From an uncultured Clostridia bacterium (GTDB lineage: Bacteria > Bacillota > Clostridia > Oscillospirales > Ruminococcaceae): a stretch of 5,727 bases of DNA. This document shows positions 1 through 5,092 of the stretch, in pieces. Made by a program: the position numbers and the translations under genes. Position 1 is the first letter of the stretch. Every line of letters begins with the position of its first letter. The notes below the pieces were generated by a model that was not told where the DNA came from, did no database searches, and worked only from the letters and a program-made list of their open reading frames with translations. The stretch covers positions 1 to 5,727 of the forward strand of contig CAMNBY010000253.1 in NCBI GenBank assembly GCA_946533615.1, written 5' to 3'.

Positions 1-594
1 GTAGCCTGCGGCCTCGGCGAGGGCGTCGAGGGTCAGGGGCTCGCGGTAGTGCTGCTCGATGTACCTCAGCACCGCCGAAAACCCGTCGCTGTGCGGAAGC
101 TCGCGGGAGGTGCTGTGGCTTTTGTGTATCAGGCAGAGCAGCCGCAGCAGAAGAATGTGTATCTCCGTGTCTGCGAGCTCTCCGCCCTCGGAGCGGACGC
201 TGTATATCTCCCGAAGCAGGCTGCCCGCGGCTTTTCTGAGTCCCTGCTCGGTGCTGTTTATCACGATAGGTGAACGCAGCATGGCGTTCAGCGGCGACAG
301 TGCAGGCTCGCTGCCGAAGGAGCGCTGATCGAAGAGCATTATCAGCCGCCGCCCCTCCTGAGCCTCAAGCCTGTGAAGCGTTCCCGCAGGGATGATGAGA
401 ACGTCGCGCTCGGCAAGAGAAAACACCTCGCCCGCACATTCGGCGGTGAAGCTGTTTTCGAGCGGCATGATGATCTCGATGGCGCTGTGCCAGTGCGTCG
501 GATATTCCTCGAACTGCACGTTGTCGTAAACTATGGCGCTGTGGCCGTCGGGATAGGCGATGTTTTCCTGTCTGCCGTTCAGGGCCGGTATCAT
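1..594 (-). CDS. AraC family transcriptional regulator with N-terminal cupin domain (partial, C-terminus off left edge)
   Basis: 198 codons are visible, reading leftward from ATG at 594-592 with no stop before the edge. The N-terminal part resembles the AraC-type cupin sensor: His34, His36 and Glu40 lie in an HWHSAIE motif, followed by a hydrophobic strand, the stretch LAERDVLIIPAGTLHRLE (about residues 60-77) and His74. Known members use this pocket to bind a sugar or other small ligand. A helical linker follows, then YIEQHYREPLTLDALAEAAGY (about 178-198), the opening of the first AraC helix-turn-helix, where the window ends. The second helix-turn-helix, normally about 80-90 residues further, is not visible. 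The start is supported by GAAAGG at 604-609, nine bases upstream, and by a strong promoter at 643-671. It is divergent from the GH3 glycosidase gene, so it most likely controls that gene in response to xylan- or glucan-derived sugar. Family assignment is firm; ligand and target are inferred. Confidence 0.93.
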   Translation of the reverse strand, partial: MIPALNGRQENIAYPDGHSAIVYDNVQFEEYPTHWHSAIEIIMPLENSFTAECAGEVFSLAERDVLIIPAGTLHRLEAQEGRRLIMLFDQRSFGSEPALSPLNAMLRSPIVINSTEQGLRKAAGSLLREIYSVRSEGGELADTEIHILLLRLLCLIHKSHSTSRELPHSDGFSAVLRYIEQHYREPLTLDALAEAAGY

Positions 595-603
595 AAGATC
601 ACA

Positions 604-609
604 CCTTTC
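604..609 (-). promoter_or_regulatory. Ribosome binding site of the AraC-type regulator
   Basis: The minus strand reads GAAAGG here, followed by nine bases and the ATG at 594-592. It supports this start, since the frame has no better-placed upstream start with a Shine-Dalgarno sequence. Confidence 0.75.
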
Positions 610-642
610 AAAACTTGCTTATCTTGCCGTGCGGATATATTT

Positions 643-671
643 ATTATATCACGCTTCTCCGCGCTTTGCAA
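643..671 (-). promoter_or_regulatory. Sigma-A type promoter of the AraC-type regulator
   Basis: On the minus strand, TTGCAA (671-666, five of six to TTGACA) is separated by 17 bp from a perfect TATAAT (648-643). The start site would fall near 636, giving a leader of about 42 nt before the ATG. The -35 box lies between the arms of the inverted repeat at 655-685, so a protein bound there could block the promoter; that is the usual geometry of autorepression. Confidence 0.8.
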
Positions 672-685
672 GTGATCGCGGAGAA
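655..685. repeat. 9-bp inverted repeat over the regulator's -35 box; candidate operator
   Basis: TTCTCCGCG at 655-663 is the exact reverse complement of CGCGGAGAA at 677-685, with a 13-bp spacer that contains TTGCAA. It is centred at 670, so its half-sites are about two helical turns apart on one DNA face, as expected for a dimeric DNA-binding protein. It is not followed by a T-run in either direction, which argues against a terminator. Which protein would bind it is unknown; AraC-type proteins more often use direct repeats. Confidence 0.5.
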
Positions 686-690
686 AATCT

Positions 691-719
691 CGGCAAAAAA
701 CGGCAAAATAACAGCAAAA
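691..719. repeat. Three helically phased CGGCAAAA-like direct repeats; candidate activator site
   Basis: CGGCAAAA occurs at 691-698 and again at 701-708, with a third copy, CAGCAAAA, at 712-719. The spacing is 10 and 11 bp, about one helical turn. The array ends six bases before the -35 box of the glycosidase promoter. An AraC-type protein reads two successive major grooves with its two helix-turn-helix motifs, so the position and period fit an activator site. The A-tracts, with another at 684-687, also predict bent DNA or an UP-element-like effect. The binding protein is inferred. Confidence 0.5.
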
Positions 720-725
720 TATGGT

Positions 726-754
726 TAGACAAAGGCGATGATCTGAAGTATGAT
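726..754 (+). promoter_or_regulatory. Probable promoter of the GH3 glycosidase gene
   Basis: TAGACA (726-731, five of six to TTGACA) is followed by 17 bp and TATGAT (749-754, five of six to TATAAT). The start site would be near 761, leaving a leader of about 34 nt before ATG 795. Both boxes are slightly off consensus and the phased repeats lie immediately upstream, which suits a promoter that needs an activator. Confidence 0.6.
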
Positions 755-779
755 GATATCAAGCGACAATACCACCCAC

Positions 780-785
780 GAAAGG
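780..785 (+). promoter_or_regulatory. Ribosome binding site fixing the GH3 start at 795
   Basis: GAAAGG sits nine bases before ATG 795. An in-frame ATG exists at 750, but it overlaps the -10 box, lacks a Shine-Dalgarno sequence and would add 15 residues unlike the GH3 family, so 795 is preferred. Confidence 0.8.
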
Positions 786-794
786 ATGATAATT

Positions 795-2870
795 ATGAAA
801 AAATATCTTGACAAGACACTGAGCCCGCAGGAACGTGCTGAGGCGCTGGTCGCGGAAATGACTGTCGAGGAGCAGGCCTCGCAGCTGAGATATGATGCCC
901 CGGCCATAGAGCGTCTTGGGATACCCGCCTATAACTGGTGGAACGAGGGTATACACGGGCTTGCGCGTTCGGGAATGGCAACGCTGTTCCCCCAGACTAT
1001 CGGCCTCGCGGCGATGTTCGACACCGAGATGGTCGGCAGGGTCGCGGAGATCACCGCCGATGAAGCCCGCGCAAAATACAACGCCTATCAGAAGCGGGGA
1101 GACAATGATATTTTCAAGGGCCTGACTCTCTGGGCGCCGAACATCAATATCTTCCGCGACCCGCGCTGGGGACGCGGTCACGAGACCTACGGCGAGGACC
1201 CCTTCCTGACCGCCGAGAACGGCAAGGCCTACGTCAAGGGCTTGCAGGGCGATGGGGAAGTCCTGAAGACCGCCGCCTGCGCCAAGCATTTTGCTGTCCA
1301 CAGCGGCCCCGAGGCTCTGCGGCACGAGTTCGATGCTCAGGCCACGCCCAAGGATCTCGAGGAGACCTATCTCCCTGCGTTCGAGGAGCTTGTAAAGGAG
1401 GCGAAGGTGGAGGGCGTGATGGGCGCCTACAACTGCGTCAACGGCGAGCCTGCCTGCGCCAGTGAATACCTTATGGAAAAGCTGCGCGAATGGGGCTTCG
1501 ACGGGTACTTCGTTTCCGACTGCTGGGCGATACGCGACTTCCACGAGAACCACAAGGTCACATCGAACGCTGTTGAATCGGCGGCGATGGCACTTAAAGC
1601 GGGCTGCGACGTCAACTGCGGCTGCACCTATGTGAATCTGCTTGCGGCTCTCGGTCAGGGGCTCATCACCGAGGAGGACATCACCCGCGCCTGCGTTCAT
1701 CTTATGCGGACGCGCATTCGCCTCGGAATGTTTGACGGCTGCACCGAGTATGACTCTATCCCCTTTGAGACTGCCGCCTGCCCCGAGAACAAGCAGTTCT
1801 CGCTGGAGTGTGCAAGGCGCTCTATGGTGCTGCTGCGCAACAACGGCCTGCTGCCGCTTGACGAGAAGAAGCTCGGCACGATCGCGGTCATCGGCCCCAA
1901 CGCCGACAGCAGGGCAGCCCTTGAAGGCAACTACTGCGGCACTGCCGACAGATACATCACCTTTGCCGAGGGTATACAGGACAGGTTTGCGGGGCGTGTC
2001 ATCTGTGCCGAGGGCTGTCACCTCTACAAGGAGAAATCCTCGGTGCTGGCTGTGGCGGGAGACCGTTACGCCGAGGCAGAGGCCGCAGCCGAGTGCGCCG
2101 ATGTCGTTGTGCTCTGCGTGGGGCTCGACGCTTCTATCGAAGGCGAGGAGGGCGACACGGGCAACGAGTTCTCCTCGGGCGACAAAAAGACCCTGCTGCT
2201 GCCCGACAGCCAGCGCGAGCTGGTAAGGCGCATCACCGCCCTCGGCAAGCCCACGGTTATCGTCTGCGCTGCGGGTTCGTCCATCAACACCGAGTCACAG
2301 CCCGATGCCCTGATACACACTTTCTATCCCGGCTCGGAGGGCGGTAAGGCTCTGGCGGAGCTGCTCTTCGGGGACGTTTCGCCCTCTGCAAAGCTGCCCG
2401 TGACATTTTACGAGAGTACCGAGCGCCTGCCCGATTTCACCGACTACTCAATGAAAGACCGCACCTACCGCAACACCACCGAGAACGTGCTGTTCCCCTT
2501 CGGCTTCGGCCTCACCTACGGCGATGTCCGCGTGACGGATCTGGAATACAGGGACGGCACGGCCTATGTCACCGCCGAGAACTCGGGCGCTCCCACCGAG
2601 GACGTCATCGAGCTTTACCTCAAGGATTATTCCGCAGAGGCCGTAAAGAACGTTTCGCTCTGCGGGTTCAGGCGCTTGTCGCTTGGCTCGGGAGAGAGCG
2701 TAACTGTACAAATTTCTGTGCCTGAAAAGTGCTTCACCGCCGTTGACGAAAAAGGCACGCGCCGCATCTTCGGCAAGCGCTTCACGCTTTATGCAGGCAC
2801 ACACCAGCCCGACGCCCTCTCGGCTTCCCTCAGCGGCAGCGAGTGCATCAGCACAGAGATAGAGCTTTGA
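795..2870 (+). CDS. Glycoside hydrolase family 3 protein, probable cytoplasmic beta-xylosidase/beta-glucosidase
   Basis: This 691-residue protein has the complete three-part layout of the xylosidase-like GH3 group. The barrel domain (about 1-300) carries NWWNEGIHG and the motif RDPRWGRGHETYGEDP (from Arg121). It also has substrate-binding Lys164-His165 and Arg176-His177, and the nucleophile Asp242 in VSDCWAI. The alpha/beta sandwich (about 330-570) carries EGEEGD; by comparison with family members Glu451 is the likely acid/base, although Glu449 or Glu452 cannot be excluded. Near residues 555-575 are RTYRNTTENVLFPFGFGLTYG and then a C-terminal fibronectin III-like domain. GH3 retaining enzymes release single sugars from the non-reducing end of beta-linked oligosaccharides. 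There is no signal peptide, so imported oligosaccharides in the cytoplasm are the likely substrate. The divergent AraC-type gene is its probable regulator. Family is certain; xylose versus glucose specificity cannot be settled from sequence alone. Confidence 0.95.
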   Translation: MKKYLDKTLSPQERAEALVAEMTVEEQASQLRYDAPAIERLGIPAYNWWNEGIHGLARSGMATLFPQTIGLAAMFDTEMVGRVAEITADEARAKYNAYQKRGDNDIFKGLTLWAPNINIFRDPRWGRGHETYGEDPFLTAENGKAYVKGLQGDGEVLKTAACAKHFAVHSGPEALRHEFDAQATPKDLEETYLPAFEELVKEAKVEGVMGAYNCVNGEPACASEYLMEKLREWGFDGYFVSDCWAIRDFHENHKVTSNAVESAAMALKAGCDVNCGCTYVNLLAALGQGLITEEDITRACVHLMRTRIRLGMFDGCTEYDSIPFETAACPENKQFSLECARRSMVLLRNNGLLPLDEKKLGTIAVIGPNADSRAALEGNYCGTADRYITFAEGIQDRFAGRVICAEGCHLYKEKSSVLAVAGDRYAEAEAAAECADVVVLCVGLDASIEGEEGDTGNEFSSGDKKTLLLPDSQRELVRRITALGKPTVIVCAAGSSINTESQPDALIHTFYPGSEGGKALAELLFGDVSPSAKLPVTFYESTERLPDFTDYSMKDRTYRNTTENVLFPFGFGLTYGDVRVTDLEYRDGTAYVTAENSGAPTEDVIELYLKDYSAEAVKNVSLCGFRRLSLGSGESVTVQISVPEKCFTAVDEKGTRRIFGKRFTLYAGTHQPDALSASLSGSECISTEIEL

Positions 2871-2883
2871 CGCCTGCGCTAAA

Positions 2884-2918
2884 AGAATAAATAATAAAGA
2901 AGAAAGAATAAAGAATAA
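2884..2918. repeat. Five tandem 7-bp repeats, consensus AGAATAA
   Basis: The units are AGAATAA (2884), ATAATAA (2891), AGAAGAA (2898), AGAATAA (2905) and AGAATAA (2912): three exact copies and two with one change, without gaps. The array begins 14 bp after the glycosidase stop codon and abuts the terminator stem. The purine-rich strand contrasts sharply with the GC-rich genes around it. A heptamer array in non-coding DNA suggests replication slippage or part of a dispersed intergenic element. Confidence 0.8.
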
Positions 2919-2999
2919 AAGAGGTGTCCGCGTTGCGGACAGTTTACAGATCCGCCGTCGGCGACACCTTAGTTTTTTCTTGCTTGTTCTTTCTTCTTT
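2896..2999. repeat. Long imperfect inverted repeat enclosing the terminator
   Basis: The left arm 2898-2911 (AGAAGAAAGAATAA) matches the reverse complement of 2984-2997 (TTGTTCTTTCTTCT) at 13 of 14 positions. The one mismatch is a G-U wobble in RNA, and two further A-T pairs extend it to 2896/2999. The arms are offset by four bases relative to the inner AGGTGTC/GACACCT stem. The right arm looks like a decayed heptamer array. Together they form a hairpin-like unit of about 100 bp, reminiscent of small dispersed intergenic repeats. Confidence 0.6.
2922..2980 (+). terminator. Branched intrinsic terminator after the GH3 gene
   Basis: AGGTGTC (2922-2928) pairs perfectly with GACACCT (2963-2969), and TAG followed by six T residues (2973-2978) comes directly after. 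Inside are a hairpin TGTCCGC-GTT-GCGGACA (2925-2941), which competes with the outer stem for 2925-2928, and a small hairpin CGCC-GTC-GGCG (2953-2963). The A-rich array before it and the T-rich arm after it can extend the stem, and on the minus strand the A-rich array becomes a T-rich tail, so it may act in both directions. It separates the glycosidase unit from the LRR unit, which has its own promoter. Confidence 0.72.
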
Positions 3000-3006
3000 T
3001 TCTTTT

Positions 3007-3018
3007 GACAGCGCTGTC
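3007..3018. promoter_or_regulatory. 12-bp perfect palindrome upstream of the LRR promoter
   Basis: GACAGCGCTGTC is its own reverse complement. It lies 21 bp before the -35 box of the LRR gene and has no loop, so it cannot form a normal RNA hairpin; a site for a dimeric DNA-binding protein is possible. A 12-bp palindrome can also occur by chance, so functional confidence is low. Confidence 0.3.
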
Positions 3019-3039
3019 TGCTCTGCGCGATTTTTCTGC

Positions 3040-3068
3040 TTTACAAGCGGCGGGAATTATGGTATAAT
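3040..3068 (+). promoter_or_regulatory. Strong sigma-A type promoter of the LRR-prsW unit
   Basis: TTTACA (3040-3045, five of six to TTGACA), 17 bp, then a perfect TATAAT (3063-3068) preceded by TGG at 3060-3062, an extended -10. The start site would be near 3075, giving a leader of about 40 nt. Its quality suggests substantial constitutive expression. Confidence 0.85.
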
Positions 3069-3093
3069 ACATTTGAACGATCCGACTTTTGCC

Positions 3094-3105
3094 GAAAGGA
3101 AGGTG
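3094..3105 (+). promoter_or_regulatory. Extended Shine-Dalgarno region fixing the LRR start at 3115
   Basis: GAAAGGAAGGTG lies nine bases before ATG 3115 and matches the 16S tail apart from one inserted base. The open frame extends upstream to an ATG at 2980, but that codon precedes the promoter's -10 box and overlaps the terminator T-run, so it cannot be the start on this transcript. Confidence 0.75.
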
Positions 3106-3114
3106 TCCCGCGCA

Positions 3115-5070
3115 ATGAGCAATTTCAGGATAATAAACAAGGCACTTATCAAGTATACTCCCAAGACCTACGAGACCGAGGTAGTTATCCCGTTCGGAGT
3201 GACAACGATCTCCGAACAGGCGTTCAGTGAGTGCAGCTTTATTCTCTCGGTCATCATTCCCGAGGGCGTGGTCGCCATCGGAAAGAGAGCGTTTTATGAC
3301 TGCAAGGCGCTTTCCTCCGTCAGCCTGCCCTCGACCCTGAGAAGCATCGGCGAGTCGGCCTTTGCGGGCACGCACCTGACAAGCATCGACCTGCCCGAGG
3401 GGATATCTAACATCGGCGACGGCGCTTTTTACGGCACCGATCTGATTTCTGTGAACATTCCGATACTCGGCAGCTGGGTGCCGGGCAAGAGCAGCCCTCA
3501 GACAAGAGCTGGCAGCAGCATCGGCTATGCTGCTTTTGCGGAATGCCGCGACCTGAAAAGCGTCACTATACCCGAGGGCGTCAAGACCATCGGCGAGGCG
3601 GCTTTCTCGGGAACGGGTCTCGTCTCCGTGACTATCCCGAGCAGCGTCACGAGCATCGGCTACAACACCTTTGCAAACTGCAAGCACCTGACGAGCGTAA
3701 AGCTTGGCGAGGGCATCAGAAGCATCGGGGAATCGGCCTTCGAGGGCTGTACAGAGCTTAGAGAGTGCAACATTCCGAATGGCGTCGAGCGCATCGGCGG
3801 CGGAGCTTTTATCGGTACTAAGCTGACCTCCGTCACCATTCCCGACAGCGTCCACACAATCGGCTCGCAGGCCTTCTTCGAGTGCGAAAAAATGACGAAC
3901 CTCACCCTCGGGCGGGGAGTTTACAGAATGGGCTACCGCGCATTTGCAAGGTGCATAAGCCTTGCAGAGCTTAACATTGCCAACGGCGCCCGCATCATCG
4001 GTGCCGAGGCCTTTACCGGCTGCACTCATCTGACAGAGATCAGCTTCCCGGGAAGCATCGAGGACATCGGCGACGGCGCTTTCAGAAACTGCACCCACCT
4101 GACTTCGGCGCCGCTCCCGAGATACATAAGCTCGATCGGCGAGGCCGCATTCTCGGGGACGAAGATAACAGAGGTCACGGCGCCTCGTTCGTTAAGGACT
4201 ATCGGGAGCGGCGCCTTCACGGACTGCGAGGAGCTGACCCACGTCAGCCTCAACGGCCGCGACCTCGAGATAGGCGAGCACGCATTCTGCAAGTGCGTAA
4301 AGCTAAGCTTCGTCATCATTGACTGCAGCGTGAAGAGCATCGGCTTCGAGGCCTTTGCAAGATGCCCGAGGCTGACGAACGTCACCGTAACGGGAAGCCT
4401 CGGGCGGTTATCCGAGGACACGTTCAGCGGCTGCACCTCTCTTGAAACGATAGTTATCGACGGCGACCTGGAGGAGGTCGGCATCAAGGCGTTCAACTCG
4501 GCGCCAATGCTCAGCTCCTTCACGGTAACGGGAAGGATAGGCGCCATAAGCTACCGCGCCTTCTGTTTCTGCTCCGAGCTCACGGAATTCAGCGTCGGCA
4601 ACGGCTGCCGCAGCATCGGCGCACAGGCCTTCATGGGCTGCTCCTCGATCGAGAGCTTCACCGTTCCCGACGGAGTTGAAAAGCTTGAGCCCGAGGCATT
4701 CTGCGCGTGCGAGCGGCTTGTGTCGATCGAGCTGCCCGAGAGCCTTACTGAGCTTGAGGAAAGCGTCTTTGACGGTTGCTCGTCTCTTAAAAACATCACC
4801 CTGCCGCAGGGGCTTGAGAGCATCGGCTTCGAGGCTTTCAAGGACTGCCGCAGCCTGACGGACGCAGTTATTCCCGACAGGGTGGAAAAGATAGGCGACA
4901 TGGCGTTTGACAACTGCACGAGCCTTTCACGGGTCACGCTGCCCAAGGCTCTGAAGGTCATCTCGAAGAACGCATTTGCCAACTGCCCGAGGCTTAAAGA
5001 CATCAAGCTGCCTGCGGATTTCCCCTATGTTTTCCGCGACGGATATTTCTATAAAAAATACGAGATCTGA
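3115..5070 (+). CDS. BspA-type leucine-rich repeat (LRR_5) protein, no signal peptide
   Basis: This 651-residue protein is nearly all repeats. A short cap (1-22, FRIINKALIKYTPKTYE) leads into about 26 units of 22-23 residues (23-629), then a C-cap (630-651, ending FYKKYEI). The typical unit is VxIPxxVxxIGxxAFxxCxxLxS, the Treponema/Bacteroides BspA pattern, which forms a curved solenoid used for binding proteins or surfaces. Unit 5 carries an insertion of about 14 residues (around 117-135). Units 16-21 (377-514) lack the proline, while units 22-26 regain it. Many BspA relatives are secreted adhesins, but here there is no signal peptide, membrane segment, LPXTG-like motif or dockerin, so a cytoplasmic location is predicted. 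Good promoter and ribosome binding signals support expression. A PrsW-type protease follows 22 bp later, probably in the same operon. Partner and function are unknown. Confidence 0.93.
   Translation: MSNFRIINKALIKYTPKTYETEVVIPFGVTTISEQAFSECSFILSVIIPEGVVAIGKRAFYDCKALSSVSLPSTLRSIGESAFAGTHLTSIDLPEGISNIGDGAFYGTDLISVNIPILGSWVPGKSSPQTRAGSSIGYAAFAECRDLKSVTIPEGVKTIGEAAFSGTGLVSVTIPSSVTSIGYNTFANCKHLTSVKLGEGIRSIGESAFEGCTELRECNIPNGVERIGGGAFIGTKLTSVTIPDSVHTIGSQAFFECEKMTNLTLGRGVYRMGYRAFARCISLAELNIANGARIIGAEAFTGCTHLTEISFPGSIEDIGDGAFRNCTHLTSAPLPRYISSIGEAAFSGTKITEVTAPRSLRTIGSGAFTDCEELTHVSLNGRDLEIGEHAFCKCVKLSFVIIDCSVKSIGFEAFARCPRLTNVTVTGSLGRLSEDTFSGCTSLETIVIDGDLEEVGIKAFNSAPMLSSFTVTGRIGAISYRAFCFCSELTEFSVGNGCRSIGAQAFMGCSSIESFTVPDGVEKLEPEAFCACERLVSIELPESLTELEESVFDGCSSLKNITLPQGLESIGFEAFKDCRSLTDAVIPDRVEKIGDMAFDNCTSLSRVTLPKALKVISKNAFANCPRLKDIKLPADFPYVFRDGYFYKKYEI
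3181..5001 (+). repeat. Coding array of about 26 LRR_5 repeats (66-69 bp units)
   Basis: The units fall into two lengths. Units with an AF-x-x-C turn are 23 residues, while those with a G-T turn (units 3, 4, 6, 9 and 14, for example AFAGTHLTS, AFSGTGLVS and AFIGTKLTS) are one residue shorter and occur only in the N-terminal half. DNA words such as AGCATCGGC recur, but the units have diverged in sequence, so the array is old rather than freshly duplicated. About twenty units place Cys at the same turn, forming a cysteine ladder along the solenoid. Confidence 0.85.
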
Positions 5071-5079
5071 ACTACGCTG

Positions 5080-5086
5080 AAAGGAG
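5080..5086 (+). promoter_or_regulatory. Ribosome binding site of the PrsW-type gene
   Basis: AAAGGAG lies six bases before ATG 5093, in the 22-bp gap after the LRR stop codon. No terminator or promoter fits in this gap, which supports co-transcription with the LRR gene. Confidence 0.8.
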
Positions 5087-5092
5087 AAAGCT

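Noticed and set aside
49..675. Several plus-strand open frames (49-273, 59-328, 373-675) opposite the AraC-type gene
   Set aside because: The minus-strand frame gives a clear cupin plus helix-turn-helix protein, so these are shadows.
750..794. Upstream start for the GH3 gene adding 15 residues
   Set aside because: The ATG overlaps the proposed -10 box, has no ribosome binding site, and the added residues do not resemble GH3 N-termini.
759..2021. Minus-strand open frame of 420 codons opposite the GH3 gene
   Set aside because: It lies wholly inside a convincing GH3 gene, its translation matches no family I recognise, and long antisense frames are expected opposite GC-rich coding sequence.
3005..3010. 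TTGACA as a -35 box
   Set aside because: No -10 sequence lies 16-18 bp downstream (the region reads GCGATTTTT), whereas TTTACA at 3040 has a perfect TATAAT at the right distance.
3011..3036. GCGC-loop-GCGC followed by five T residues as a second terminator before the LRR promoter
   Set aside because: The stem is only four base pairs with a ten-base loop, too weak for a terminator; the better one is at 2922-2980.
2980..3114. Upstream extension of the LRR frame starting MLVLSSFSFDSAVCS, which looks somewhat like a signal peptide
   Set aside because: The start codon lies in the terminator T-rich arm, and the -10 box at 3063-3068 is inside the extension, so the transcript from that promoter starts after it. 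The hydrophobic look comes from T-rich DNA. The start at 3115 has a Shine-Dalgarno sequence and fits the usual N-cap of these proteins.
2944..4098. Minus-strand open frame of 384 codons opposite the LRR gene
   Set aside because: Its apparent periodicity mirrors the LRR repeats read backwards, and its 3' end runs through the terminator and LRR promoter. No ribosome binding site supports it.
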